Positions 15,876 to 23,742 of a DNA stretch of 53,386 nt are shown one piece after another. The notes beneath the pieces are model-generated. The model saw nothing but the letters and a program-made list of their open reading frames with translations, made no database searches and was not told the origin of the DNA. A program made the translations under genes and the position numbers. Source of the stretch: a virus; IMG/VR virus record IMGVR_UViG_3300040807_002454, positions 1-53,386 of that record, one strand, 5' to 3'. Position 1 is the first letter of the stretch. Each line of letters opens with the position of its first letter.

Positions 15876-15946
15876 TAACCCCATCAGGATTTGAACCTGA
15901 ACGAACTGCTTAGAAGGCAGTAATGCTTCCATTACATCATGAGGCT
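15876..15946 (-). tRNA. tRNA-Arg (anticodon TCT)
   Basis: The acceptor AGCCTCA pairs with TGGGGTT (two wobbles) and the D-stem is ATGT/GCAT. The anticodon stem ACTGC/GCAGT has loop CTTCTAA, the T-stem is TCAGG/CCTGA and the discriminator is A, with no CCA. It reads AGA/AGG codons, which dominate arginine usage in the phage genes here. Confidence 0.92.
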
Positions 15947-15957
15947 GTAAAAGGACT

Positions 15958-15992
15958 AAAAGCCCTAAAAGTCTAAAAGACTCAAGGGCTTT
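15958..15992 (-). terminator. stem-loop between 16022 gene and tRNA-Arg
   Basis: AAAGCCCT pairs with AGGGCTTT, with a second pairing inside (AGTCTTTTAGACT). On the minus strand the closing arm runs into TTTTAGTCCTTTT, a plausible terminator or processing site just before the tRNA. Confidence 0.55.
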
Positions 15993-16021
15993 AAGTAAAT
16001 TTTTCCATCCATCCCTCCCTT

Positions 16022-16498
16022 TTACTCTAGTCCTATATCTTTGAAGAATTGCTTCTCTACTTCTGTATCAAAACAATCTCCGCATTCTTCAATAAGGATG
16101 CGATATTCATTGAGGATATACCTTAATTCCTTAAGAGTACATCCTAGTTGATTCTCGTATGTTTGTGTATTAGTGTACGAATATACAACTAATACATTAT
16201 CTTTTTTCTTCGGTTCTAATTGTAGTTCTTCTCCATCTGATGCAATTAATTGCATTTGAATTACACATCTTTTATTATTTTTCATAATAAAAGATTTCTT
16301 TATCTTAGAAGGTAAAATACCTAGAATCTGTTTGCCTCCTACATATAGATTAATTCTATACATAGTATGACTTTTACTCATTTCGAGTACAGATTCTAAG
16401 TCATTACAATAATGAAGTCTTTCTTTACTGTAATAATATTCATTACCTTCATAAGGCAGTATAGCTTCTTCAAGCTTTAGTACTCCATTAAGATTCAT
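16022..16498 (-). CDS. hypothetical protein, 158 aa
   Basis: Alpha/beta protein with a VLVVYSYTNTQTYE strand region and an acidic C-terminus (EECGDCFDTEVEKQFF). No signal peptide, although the neighbouring gene (overlap 4 bases) encodes a lipoprotein. Not recognised. Confidence 0.65.
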   Translation of the reverse strand: MNLNGVLKLEEAILPYEGNEYYYSKERLHYCNDLESVLEMSKSHTMYRINLYVGGKQILGILPSKIKKSFIMKNNKRCVIQMQLIASDGEELQLEPKKKDNVLVVYSYTNTQTYENQLGCTLKELRYILNEYRILIEECGDCFDTEVEKQFFKDIGLE

Positions 16499-16863
16499 AG
16501 GTATTCTCTCTTCGGGAGTTTACCATTCTTGAAAACAAATTTACCTTTATCATCCTTAAATATCTCTCTTCCATCTAATGATACCTCATTAGTAGGTTCA
16601 AAATATGATACAGGAATTTTAATTTTATCTGGTGTTGTCATTACCATTGCTAGTTTGACACTTCCATCCTTTTTAATTTTCCTATATGCTTGAAATCTAA
16701 AGGCTTTAAACCCAATGCTTACCTTATAAGGTTGCCCGGATTTATTCTTATCCTTATAAATCACGTTAGTAGTGATCATAGTGGATGTCTTTAAAAGTCT
16801 TTGAGAATGGCAGGAAGTAATCCCTACCATTAAAAAGACGTAAATCAGAAGTCTTTTATTCAT
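16495..16863 (-). CDS. lipoprotein, 122 aa
   Basis: A basic start (MNKR) and hydrophobic stretch end in a lipobox GITSC, so cysteine 18 should be lipidated and the protein held at a host membrane. The mature part is a lysine-rich beta protein (VSIGFKAFRFQAYRKIKK, FVFKNGKL). Phage lipoproteins often block superinfection or prepare the envelope, which is a possible role here. Confidence 0.75.
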   Translation of the reverse strand: MNKRLLIYVFLMVGITSCHSQRLLKTSTMITTNVIYKDKNKSGQPYKVSIGFKAFRFQAYRKIKKDGSVKLAMVMTTPDKIKIPVSYFEPTNEVSLDGREIFKDDKGKFVFKNGKLPKREYL

Positions 16864-16911
16864 CTTTTTAAATTTAGTGGGATTACTTTCCCTTAAGTTA
16901 AGAAAAAAATC

Positions 16912-18297
16912 TTACATAGATTCTTCAATGTGCTCCAATTTATCTATAATTGGAGAAATTACTGGAGAGAATATTCGTGAAACGGCTGTTTCAAGTGAAT
17001 TATCTTCCTCCAAATCCTCTGCCATGTATTGTGCCTGTCTCACCATGGAAGTGAGCGCTACTTGAAGATCATCATGACTGATTATACCTTTAGTATGGCT
17101 TTTGTACGTATTGGCTCTCTTACAAGCTTCTGCAATAACAGAGGCAGAAACATTGTCTACAATATCAAGAGTATCCCAATCAATATCTCTAAGAGCACTT
17201 CCACAGAAGTTCTTAATAATTTGAATACTTTCAGATCTTGATGGGTTGTCAAAAGCTACTACAATATCAATTCTGCCTGGTCTCCGAAGAGCCTGACTAA
17301 TCTTATTAGCATGATTAGTAGTAAGAATAGTCTTGATATTACGACCTTTAGCCGTAACTCCATCAATTTGATTCAGAAAGGAATTCATTTCAGCATCTCT
17401 TTGAGACCCTGAAGCCTTTTGGTCGATATCTTCAGCAAATACCAGAACGCCCTTTTCTGGGGTAGAATACTTCAAAGCTACATCAATCGCATTTTTGACG
17501 TAATCAGTATTCTCTACATAGAAAAAGGTTAAACCCTTTTCAAGAGCTTTTTCAGCTATATTCATAGCTGTTTCTGACTTCCCATTTCCATACGCCCCCG
17601 TAAATAAATAGGTGCGCTTTTTGGGTTGGGTAAGCTCATTGATGATGTAGTTGTTGATCGTCTTTGCAGAAATCTGATTCAGAACAATATTAGGGTTAGT
17701 TTTAACCTCTAATATCTCCAACTCAATTCCATAATTGCGATGGGACTTGACCATAATGGCTTTGTTCAAATAAATTGAATTCTCTTTTATGAATTCATCG
17801 ACAGACTTCAAGAATTTAAGAACTCTTGTTTTGTACCTTTTTTTACAGGTGAGATTAATACCCACCTTCCCTGCTCGGTTGATACTAATGCTCATGTCAG
17901 CATCTTCCCATGAGGAGATCACAGAGTTTCCATAGAAACATTCCTCATAGACTTTCTTACCATCTTTAATATCCGTGCAGATTTGGATATAGGTTGGTCT
18001 TGAAGAGCCAAAGAAGGAATGGATCGTTTTCCCTTGAATCCATCCGAAGGTATTTTCTGATACCTTCTTTATTGCATGCAGGGTATCTTGCCAGTCCCAG
18101 TCATAGGACTGTGATACGTCAACTTCCTCCTCCTCACTTTCATACTGTCTCATTAGTTCCTCTGATGCTGTTTTTTTATCCATATTTTTTGGGATAATGA
18201 TTTTTTCCGAATCATCAGAGAATGTTGTTTCCGTTATTGGAGCAACCTTGTTTAGTTGCTGGGCCATTAAGGCCATCAAATCTTTCTTGTTGAACAT
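16912..18297 (-). CDS. AAA+ ATPase, 461 aa
   Basis: Residues 1-210 form a phage-specific N-domain. The AAA+ core follows: Walker A GAYGNGKS at 234-241, Walker B VLVFAEDID at 284-292, sensor 1 TTNH with N328, and RRPGRID at 338-344 carrying the arginine finger, closely matching the FtsH/p97 class. The usual Walker B D-E is reversed to E-D. Residues 375-461 are a helical lid. No protease site is present, so it probably remodels or unfolds a target. The next gene (18351-18803) may encode a partner. Confidence 0.88.
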   Translation of the reverse strand: MFNKKDLMALMAQQLNKVAPITETTFSDDSEKIIIPKNMDKKTASEELMRQYESEEEEVDVSQSYDWDWQDTLHAIKKVSENTFGWIQGKTIHSFFGSSRPTYIQICTDIKDGKKVYEECFYGNSVISSWEDADMSISINRAGKVGINLTCKKRYKTRVLKFLKSVDEFIKENSIYLNKAIMVKSHRNYGIELEILEVKTNPNIVLNQISAKTINNYIINELTQPKKRTYLFTGAYGNGKSETAMNIAEKALEKGLTFFYVENTDYVKNAIDVALKYSTPEKGVLVFAEDIDQKASGSQRDAEMNSFLNQIDGVTAKGRNIKTILTTNHANKISQALRRPGRIDIVVAFDNPSRSESIQIIKNFCGSALRDIDWDTLDIVDNVSASVIAEACKRANTYKSHTKGIISHDDLQVALTSMVRQAQYMAEDLEEDNSLETAVSRIFSPVISPIIDKLEHIEESM

Positions 18298-18350
18298 GTT
18301 TATATTTTTAGATAGTTAAAAAATTAAGTAAATATTGATTAAAAGGCTTA

Positions 18351-18803
18351 TTATCCTCTTAATCTCTTAAGAATCTCTGCTAAAGGGTTCTTAGAGGCTT
18401 CCATGACTCGTCCAATTATAAAGTGTAAATATGCTAACTCATTGATAGACGTTGTGAGTTCATCAGCTATTTGTAAGGTTCGGAAGCTGACATTATCGAC
18501 ACCATTCTGTTGTGATTCTTCAGCAGTACTTCTGAAGCCAAAAAATAATTCTTTAGACCTTTCCTTTGAGATTCCTAAGCACTCCTCAATAGTGTCACAC
18601 TTTTCATAGGAAAAGTGGTCTTGATCGGTATTTTCTAATAATCCTATTGCGTCTTGTTTGCCTGCTTCATACAGGAAGGCACAATATTCTAATTCATTTT
18701 GTGCAAATTCAAGCACAAATTTAGGACTCTTATCAGAGTCTTTATAGGCTTGTCTAAATTCAAATATTCGACTTTTTTTTACTTCAAATTGTTCGTAATA
18801 CAT
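18351..18803 (-). CDS. helical hypothetical protein, 150 aa
   Basis: Almost entirely helical and acidic, with a LEFAQNELEYCAFLYEAGKQDAIG stretch and a basic C-terminus (AEILKRLRG). It lies 53 bases upstream of the AAA+ gene and is the first gene downstream of the 18.85-19.33 kb RNA. It may act as an adaptor for the ATPase, judging by position only. Confidence 0.6.
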   Translation of the reverse strand: MYYEQFEVKKSRIFEFRQAYKDSDKSPKFVLEFAQNELEYCAFLYEAGKQDAIGLLENTDQDHFSYEKCDTIEECLGISKERSKELFFGFRSTAEESQQNGVDNVSFRTLQIADELTTSINELAYLHFIIGRVMEASKNPLAEILKRLRG

Positions 18804-18818
18804 AAGTAAGTGGTTTGT

Positions 18819-18850
18819 GAAAAAAAGAAAAGAGGAGCGTTAACTCCTCT
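18819..18850 (-). terminator. intrinsic terminator closing the 18.85-19.33 kb RNA
   Basis: On the minus strand GAGGAG pairs with CTCCTC across a 6-base loop and runs into TTTTC followed by a run of Ts. It lies upstream of the 18803 gene and so would end an RNA transcribed leftward from about 19.3 kb. Confidence 0.75.
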
Positions 18851-19325
18851 TCACCTATCTTCTTCTTCTGAAAAAATCCAATTTCCTACATCCAATTATA
18901 TTATTTTTAAATGCTAATTGAGATGAATGAAATAATATCACTCTACATAAGTAGAGTCGCACAATTATACTATAAATAGTATATACGACAATAACTTTCA
19001 TTATTGAAGGCACTTAGATAGATCTAAATGCTGCCTCATCTATAACTACTTCAGGAGCTTCACCTGCTTTCTATATACTCTCACCTCTGTATAACAGTCA
19101 GTGAGGAGCTTTTTACTTTGTAATTATAAAATCATACGATTACCTGTTGTCATCAACCAAAGATTTTATGTAAACTAAATACATTCAACGTACGGCATCA
19201 TATTAAATAAGAGGTAACTCCTCTTTTGGAGTCCCTCTTACCACTCACCTTTATCCAGAACATCAATCCTAAGATTGACCCCTGTGAACAAAGTGAGTAG
19301 TTAATTATTCTTTTGTCTTAGGGTT
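18851..19325 (-). ncRNA. structured RNA region A (~475 nt)
   Basis: No convincing frame exists here. Instead about a dozen hairpins follow one another: CTCTAC/GTAGAG, GTCG/CGAC enclosing TATACTAT/ATAGTATA, CAATAA/TTATTG, GGCA/TGCC enclosing TTAGAT/ATCTAA, CAGG/CCTG, AAAATC/GATTTT enclosing GTTG/CAAC, AAGAGG/CCTCTT enclosing ACTCC/GGAGT, and ACTCAC/GTGAGT enclosing TCAATC/GATTGA. A terminator closes it on the minus strand at 18819. It shares TCGCACAAT (18957), ATGCTGCC (19028) and CCACTCACCT (19241), in the same order, with region B at 24.1-25.5 kb. Strand is inferred from the terminator. Confidence 0.65.
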
Positions 19326-19329
19326 AAAA

Positions 19330-19362
19330 CCCAGTATCAGGATTTATAGTCCTGATACTGGG
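19330..19362 (-). terminator. 13-bp perfect stem-loop after 19374 gene
   Basis: CCCAGTATCAGGA pairs perfectly with TCCTGATACTGGG around a 7-base loop, and on the minus strand is followed by TTTT. It lies right after the stop of the 115-aa gene and separates that operon from RNA region A. Confidence 0.75.
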
Positions 19363-19373
19363 ACTAGAAAATT

Positions 19374-19721
19374 TCATTTAACTAAATAGATTTTCCTTAG
19401 GGAAATTCTACCTAAATGATTTGTATGAACCTTTAAGTAAAAATGATCCTTAGTTAAAGAGGCTCTTACTTCCTTGCCATTATGCAAGATTCCAGTATCT
19501 TTTCCTATCCAATAAGGATAAAGATGTCCATTTTTATGAGTCAGCTTGACATACCTGCCATTAGACTCATATACTTGAAAAGTAATACCATCAACTAAGA
19601 TAGTACTACCTGTATTGGTACCACTATGTACATCAAATGATGTACTGGTATTGGCTAAAGTATACTGCCCTTGTACAGGAAGTAAGTATAGCCAAGCCAT
19701 TAATGCTAAAAGTAGTCTCAT
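19374..19721 (-). CDS. secreted small beta protein, 115 aa
   Basis: A clear signal peptide (MRLLLALMAWLYLLPVQGQ) has a likely cut after VQG. The mature part is beta-rich (ILVDGITFQVYESNGRYVKL, GHLYPYWIGKD, GRISLRKIYLVK) and reminiscent of SH3-like folds. It is exported to the host periplasm or surface. The ATG overlaps the upstream gene by 4 bases. Function unknown. Confidence 0.65.
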   Translation of the reverse strand: MRLLLALMAWLYLLPVQGQYTLANTSTSFDVHSGTNTGSTILVDGITFQVYESNGRYVKLTHKNGHLYPYWIGKDTGILHNGKEVRASLTKDHFYLKVHTNHLGRISLRKIYLVK

Positions 19722-19912
19722 GGTTTTAATTCTTTTTTTAAGTGAACGATGTTATTTGCCAATTTCTTAAGATAGAACTTAAGTCCTATATTTCTAGTAA
19801 GCGTATGCACCTCTTTAATCTTATCGTAATTAGATTGAAGGGTACTAAGTAACTCTTTTTCATCCAGTTTTCCTTCAACATATTCTGCCAGTAAGGTATC
19901 AAAGTCTTTCAT
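19718..19912 (-). CDS. short helical protein, 64 aa
   Basis: A charged helical protein (LAEYVEGKLDEKELLSTLQSNYDKIKEV). It overlaps the genes on both sides by 4 and 14 bases, so it belongs to one tightly coupled four-gene unit (20515 to 19374). Not recognised. Confidence 0.6.
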   Translation of the reverse strand: MKDFDTLLAEYVEGKLDEKELLSTLQSNYDKIKEVHTLTRNIGLKFYLKKLANNIVHLKKELKP

Positions 19913-20234
19913 GATTCAGGATATTGATTAAGTTATCAAATGTTTCTAAACTATCACAGTAAAAACTTACACCTTTACCTGATATTTTAGCTACTTTTTC
20001 TTTCGGTAAATATACAAATACATTATAAATACTCATGCTAGTAATACCAGCGTAAGTATATGTCTTATAATAGTACTCACTACTGTCACAAGCTAATGGA
20101 CTTTTACCTATCCCAAACTCCTTATTATACCATGCAGGAGTACCAAAGAAATCATCAGGGAATGTTCTGACTTCTTCTCTAGTTGGGATCCTTGGAGGTT
20201 CTTCATTATATTTTAGTTCTACTACTGGTCTCAT
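19899..20234 (-). CDS. hypothetical protein, 111 aa
   Basis: It opens with a proline-rich basic segment (VELKYNEEPPRIPTREE), continues with an aromatic middle (FFGTPAWYNKEFGIG, YYYKTYTYAGI), and ends with a beta stretch. It overlaps both neighbours. No family recognised. Confidence 0.6.
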   Translation of the reverse strand: MRPVVELKYNEEPPRIPTREEVRTFPDDFFGTPAWYNKEFGIGKSPLACDSSEYYYKTYTYAGITSMSIYNVFVYLPKEKVAKISGKGVSFYCDSLETFDNLINILNHERL

Positions 20235-20515
20235 ACTAGTAGTTTATACTTATCAACCGTCACATATCCTGTTCTAACAGAACACAGTTTGTTAGTGCTG
20301 ATGATTTTATGTTCTTGCAAAAATGCAACCATACCTGTATTTTCGGAATAATCCTTAATAAAGGCTTCGTTACTTGGTAATCGCTCATCAAAATTAACAG
20401 TAGCAACAGCTATTGGCTCGCCTGAATCGGCGTCGGTTAATTCTAACCTAGTATTACCATTTTGGTATTTACCTACCTTAAGACAACAGTCCCATAATTT
20501 GTATTTCATGTTCAT
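20231..20515 (-). CDS. hypothetical protein, 94 aa
   Basis: The first gene of the four-gene unit, it has two possible ATGs, at 20515 and 20509. It is beta-rich with a GNTRLELTDADSGEPIAVATVNF stretch and ends in SVRTGYVTVDKYKLLV. No signal peptide. Not recognised. Confidence 0.6.
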   Translation of the reverse strand: MNMKYKLWDCCLKVGKYQNGNTRLELTDADSGEPIAVATVNFDERLPSNEAFIKDYSENTGMVAFLQEHKIISTNKLCSVRTGYVTVDKYKLLV

Positions 20516-20595
20516 TAGTTTAGATGATTACCTTAACAACATTTACTCTCTATTTGGATTTAACTTCAAGAGAACTATTTCTAGCTGCTGTCCAA

Positions 20596-20615
20596 CCTCC
20601 CTAATTAAAGGGAGG
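20596..20615. terminator. GC-rich stem-loop downstream of 20623 gene
   Basis: CCTCCC pairs with GGGAGG around an 8-base AT loop. The long T-run lies on the plus-strand side, while on the minus strand As precede the stem, so its strength for the minus-strand genes is doubtful. The rest of the 107-base gap shows nothing clear. Confidence 0.4.
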
Positions 20616-20622
20616 AATTTTT

Positions 20623-21570
20623 TTAACTATACAGATCAATAAGAAATCCGATAGCCATATTCGCATGGCTATCAAATATAATCTCTCCATCAAAATTATC
20701 CCAGAGGGTTTGGTATAGCAACAAACCATTCTGATTTTTTACTCCTTCATCTGCGAGTTGCTTATAGAATGAAGGCTTCTTTAATTGTACATATCGCTCA
20801 TCAACGTTATGAACTTTGTACATATTGTAAGGGAATCCTCCGATTATAAACACTTTATCCTTTCCCACCAGTAATCTGGTACAATTAGATAATTGTTTAA
20901 TCGCTACTGTAGGATTGATATTCAACTTGTGAAATTTTGCTCCAGGACTTTCACAAGATTGGTCTTCAGTGGTAGTTTTACAGTTACCACTGCCTATATC
21001 CTCACTGGCAGAGTTGTTCCTATATAACCTAGGAACAGAAGAAAGAAATGCATATTTCCCTTCTTCATTAGCCTGTACTTCATTAACAAAGTACCCAGCA
21101 GAGGAAATTGCCTGAGATAGCTCTCTCCCATTGTCAGTCTTCAATGCTCCTGAAGAGATGACAAAATGAATATCTGATCCATTTACCCCATAGTTTATAA
21201 ACCATAAGATATACTCTTTTATAGCAGCTAATATTTCTGCCTTAGAGTTAAAGTCGTCAATAACAAATGAAGTTCCCCATCTGTATTTGACTTTTTCCCA
21301 TCTACCTTGGCTATCAAGATTGATGATGAAGGCATTCAAACCTTCTGCGCCACATTCAACTACGGCCTTCAAGCTTCCATCTACAGGCGTATCTACTCTA
21401 ACAGATACTCCCTTATGGAAGTTTAAATCTGTAGCTATAGTGTTAGACATATTCTCAATGCCTTCTGCTGTAGATATATCATCCACGTAAAAAGTTTTGT
21501 AGCAAAAAACAGATACTGCTACAAGTAACAATACTAAGGCGAACTTTGCGCCTGGTTTCATCCTTTTCAT
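20623..21570 (-). CDS. membrane-anchored ASKHA / Ppx-GppA-like protein
   Basis: An N-terminal membrane helix (residues 9-24) precedes a domain with features in the order of actin/Hsp70-type ATPases, nearest to exopolyphosphatases. A phosphate-1-like strand pair is VECGAEGLNAFIINLDSQGRW. It is followed by FVISSGALKTDNGRELSQAI and GYFVNEVQANEEGKYAF, as in the Ppx SAL-R and E-A segments. A phosphate-2-like DIGSGNCKTTT and an adenosine-like KVFIIGGFPYN come next. The key first aspartate is glutamate. If real, it would be a phage nucleotide- or polyphosphate-handling protein at the inner membrane. The assignment is by pattern only. Confidence 0.45.
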   Translation of the reverse strand: MKRMKPGAKFALVLLLVAVSVFCYKTFYVDDISTAEGIENMSNTIATDLNFHKGVSVRVDTPVDGSLKAVVECGAEGLNAFIINLDSQGRWEKVKYRWGTSFVIDDFNSKAEILAAIKEYILWFINYGVNGSDIHFVISSGALKTDNGRELSQAISSAGYFVNEVQANEEGKYAFLSSVPRLYRNNSASEDIGSGNCKTTTEDQSCESPGAKFHKLNINPTVAIKQLSNCTRLLVGKDKVFIIGGFPYNMYKVHNVDERYVQLKKPSFYKQLADEGVKNQNGLLLYQTLWDNFDGEIIFDSHANMAIGFLIDLYS

Positions 21571-21693
21571 AATATAGTATTTAGTTTAAAAATTAGTTAC
21601 AAAGATGCTCCTGACACTCCCTCTAAATCTGTTTGTGTCTATCCAGTCAGCTAGTGTTTACTGTGCCAGGAGCGATAAGTTATAACAGACATA
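21571..21693 (-). ncRNA. stem-loop leader upstream of the ASKHA-like gene
   Basis: An 11-bp stem at 21608-21618 and 21663-21673 (minus strand GCTCCTGGCAC with GTGTCAGGAGC) encloses about 44 bases. Its single non-Watson-Crick pair is G-T on the minus strand but A-C on the plus strand, so it acts in minus-strand RNA. It lies in the 5' leader of the 315-aa gene and may control its expression. Confidence 0.5.
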
Positions 21694-21730
21694 AAATAAA
21701 AAAGTAGATGAGGCATCACTCCCCATCTAC
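21694..21730 (-). terminator. intrinsic terminator after 21766 gene
   Basis: On the minus strand GTAGATG pairs with CATCTAC and is followed by TTTTTTATTTTAT. It lies 36 bases downstream of the 151-aa membrane gene. Confidence 0.75.
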
Positions 21731-21765
21731 AAAAATCTATCTTGCGCCATGTTAATAAAAATATT

Positions 21766-22221
21766 TTAGCGTAATAAGGAATCGTGATAAAACGCCCTTA
21801 TTAGTGATAATGCTTGGTAATACTCTTTGGTTTCTAAATTGGGTACCATAGCATCTTCATACTCATGATTCTCATCCAGGAAGACAGTATAAGTACTGTC
21901 GAATGGAGAGTAGTACATTTCTGCACACCTCAAATGATCTACTCCAATGCAGACCATGTTGTAGTCTATTCTCTCTATAAACGCTGAAGCTATTCTATTA
22001 GCTTCAATCTGATATAAGTCAACTTCTTCTTCAGCTTCTTCCATTATCATTTCTTCCATTATCATTTCTTGAGGATCAGATTGAGGAGCAAGCACCCCAA
22101 CTAATACAAAAACATAAATTAAAATCCCAATCCCGAAAGGCTCGAAGTTCTTAGTTCTGAATGTCGACATAAGAGATCCTAACAAAAACAAGCACATAAT
22201 TATAAAGATGGTTAATGTCAT
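21766..22221 (-). CDS. two-helix membrane protein with soluble C-domain, 151 aa
   Basis: I use the ATG at 22221; an upstream TTG lies inside the terminator stem. Two membrane helices (about residues 2-20 and 30-48) are followed by an acidic linker with the internal repeat EMIMEEMIMEE, coming from a short DNA duplication. A soluble domain follows (DYNMVCIGVDHLRCAEMYYS). Function unknown. Confidence 0.6.
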   Translation of the reverse strand: MTLTIFIIMCLFLLGSLMSTFRTKNFEPFGIGILIYVFVLVGVLAPQSDPQEMIMEEMIMEEAEEEVDLYQIEANRIASAFIERIDYNMVCIGVDHLRCAEMYYSPFDSTYTVFLDENHEYEDAMVPNLETKEYYQALSLIRAFYHDSLLR

Positions 22222-22236
22222 GACACATTTTAAAAG

Positions 22237-22280
22237 TGTCAAGCTTACCTATTCTTTATAAGAGTAGAATAAGCTTGACA
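22237..22280 (-). terminator. long stem-loop after the CCA-adding enzyme gene
   Basis: TGTCAAGCTTA pairs with TAAGCTTGACA (11 bp) and the loop itself contains TATTCT/AGAATA. On the minus strand it ends in CTTTTAAAA. It lies 4 bases past the stop of 22285 and 15 bases before the next ATG, so it both ends one gene and leads the next. Confidence 0.7.
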
Positions 22281-22284
22281 TATG

Positions 22285-23610
22285 TTATAAAATCCTTTTT
22301 AAGATATTTTCTTTGTTCCAACCTTCAAGCTGTAACTCAAAAGCTGTATTCAGTATTGTTGTGAACTTAGGCGAAGGAGTCATTCCTGCCTGAATTAAGT
22401 CTCTCCCCTTGACAAGAGGTTCTATCTTCTCTGGAAAAGAAGTATGGAATTGAAAACATCTTTCTGATGGAAGATGCTTGTCACGAATACTTCTACCAGT
22501 TCTCCCAGCACTGTCAGCTTTACTTAACCATCCTAAAAGGTCAAGTCTGCATAAAAGATGTAATCTTTTCCAAGCTGACAATTTGGCATTACCTGAAGAT
22601 AGTTGTCCAGGTCTCATATGTAATCCTACCAACTTAGGTACAAGTTCTAATAAAAATTTATTATCAGTAATCCTTTCCATAAAAGTTTTAGCAAGTGGAA
22701 TACCTGCTGTATCATGTTTAGGACTTCTTAAGTCCTTGTCAGTAGTACTAGGCTTACCAATATCATGCAACAATGCTGCAAACATATAAGCAAGTCTATA
22801 TTCTTCTGGTACATGCCGTCTTAGTTGAGCAGCATTATCTAACACCATTAGAGTATGTACCCATACGTCACCTTCTGGATGCCATTCAGGATTTTGTTCA
22901 CATCCAATAAGATCTAACAACTCTGGAAAATGAACTAACCATCCACATTCCTTTAAAAACTCTAAGCCCATTGAAGGCCTTTCGGCTTTAAGGAGTAATT
23001 TTTTAAACTCCTCAAATACTCTCTCCTTAGATAACTCACTAAAGGAGTCAATTATAGTCGAGCACAATACTTTTGTATCATACTCAACTACTCTCCCTTT
23101 CCTTGGTAAGAGTTGCATAATCCTTAGAACTCTCAACGGATCTTCTACGAAGGTATCAGGATTTGTAGCTCTTAAGATACCTGCATGTAAATCCTTTAAC
23201 CCATTATAAGGATCAATTAATTCCCCAGTATGTAAATCTCTATACATACTATTGATCGTTAAATCTCTCCTTAATGCAGCTTCTTTTGGAGTCATCATAG
23301 AATCTAACTCTATGTTAAATCTTTTGTGACCAACTCCTATTTTATTCTCTCGTCGAGGAACAGATAAATCAATATCTACTCCTCCTATTTTTGTTATAAT
23401 TACTCCAAAGGATACCCCTTCTAACTTAAAGGAATGTCCTAACTCTTTTAAAGTAGACAGTATATCAACTAAAGACAAGCCATAGATTTCTATATCCCAG
23501 TCTTTAACTATGCGAGACTGAATAGTGTCTATTACAGCCCCTCCAATTAATAGACATCTACCTCCTTTTTTGGCAATAGTATCTATAAAAACTTGTAAAG
23601 TTTCATTCAT
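22285..23610 (-). CDS. CCA-adding enzyme (tRNA nucleotidyltransferase) with HD domain
   Basis: This 441-aa class II nucleotidyltransferase shows LLIGGAVID at 20-28 (G-G), KDWDIEIYG with the metal-binding acidic residues at 37-41, RRDLTINSM near 115 and EDPLRVLRIMQL. An HD domain follows (VHTLMVLDNAA, FAALLHDIGKP) near residues 250-290. It should add CCA to tRNA 3' ends or repair them. None of the six phage tRNAs here encodes CCA, so it fits their maturation. Its leader carries the tRNA-like fold at 23636-23742, 25 bases before the ATG. Confidence 0.92.
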   Translation of the reverse strand: MNETLQVFIDTIAKKGGRCLLIGGAVIDTIQSRIVKDWDIEIYGLSLVDILSTLKELGHSFKLEGVSFGVIITKIGGVDIDLSVPRRENKIGVGHKRFNIELDSMMTPKEAALRRDLTINSMYRDLHTGELIDPYNGLKDLHAGILRATNPDTFVEDPLRVLRIMQLLPRKGRVVEYDTKVLCSTIIDSFSELSKERVFEEFKKLLLKAERPSMGLEFLKECGWLVHFPELLDLIGCEQNPEWHPEGDVWVHTLMVLDNAAQLRRHVPEEYRLAYMFAALLHDIGKPSTTDKDLRSPKHDTAGIPLAKTFMERITDNKFLLELVPKLVGLHMRPGQLSSGNAKLSAWKRLHLLCRLDLLGWLSKADSAGRTGRSIRDKHLPSERCFQFHTSFPEKIEPLVKGRDLIQAGMTPSPKFTTILNTAFELQLEGWNKENILKRIL

Positions 23611-23635
23611 GATTATTATTTTAAAAGTTAATAAG

Positions 23636-23742
23636 CGGAAGTGGTAGGATTTGAACCTACATTATATGACTACTTATAAAAATAAGTGCCAATATACTAC
23701 CAATGTTTGTTTCTCAGCATATAGCTCCACAAACTCACTTCC
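23636..23742 (-). tRNA. tRNA-like structure of ~107 nt, no normal anticodon arm
   Basis: On the minus strand the acceptor GGAAGTG pairs with CACTTCC, and the T-arm is GTAGG/CCTAC with loop TTCAAAT and discriminator G. The middle is about 20-30 nt too long. One fold gives a GTTTGT/ACAAAC arm with AGC/GCT inside, then a long arm CATT/AATG, ATAT/ATAT, ACTTAT/ATAAGT. Another gives a 3-bp D-arm, an anticodon stem with a 21-nt loop (a GAG triplet inside) and a 6-bp variable arm. It may be a tRNA with an insertion, a decayed tRNA, or a tRNA mimic in the leader of the CCA-enzyme mRNA. Automatic tools may miss it. Confidence 0.55.

Noticed and set aside
18851-19325. Possible repeat array or CRISPR-like array in region A
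   Set aside because: The stems are all different in sequence and spacing; no repeated unit or spacer pattern exists.
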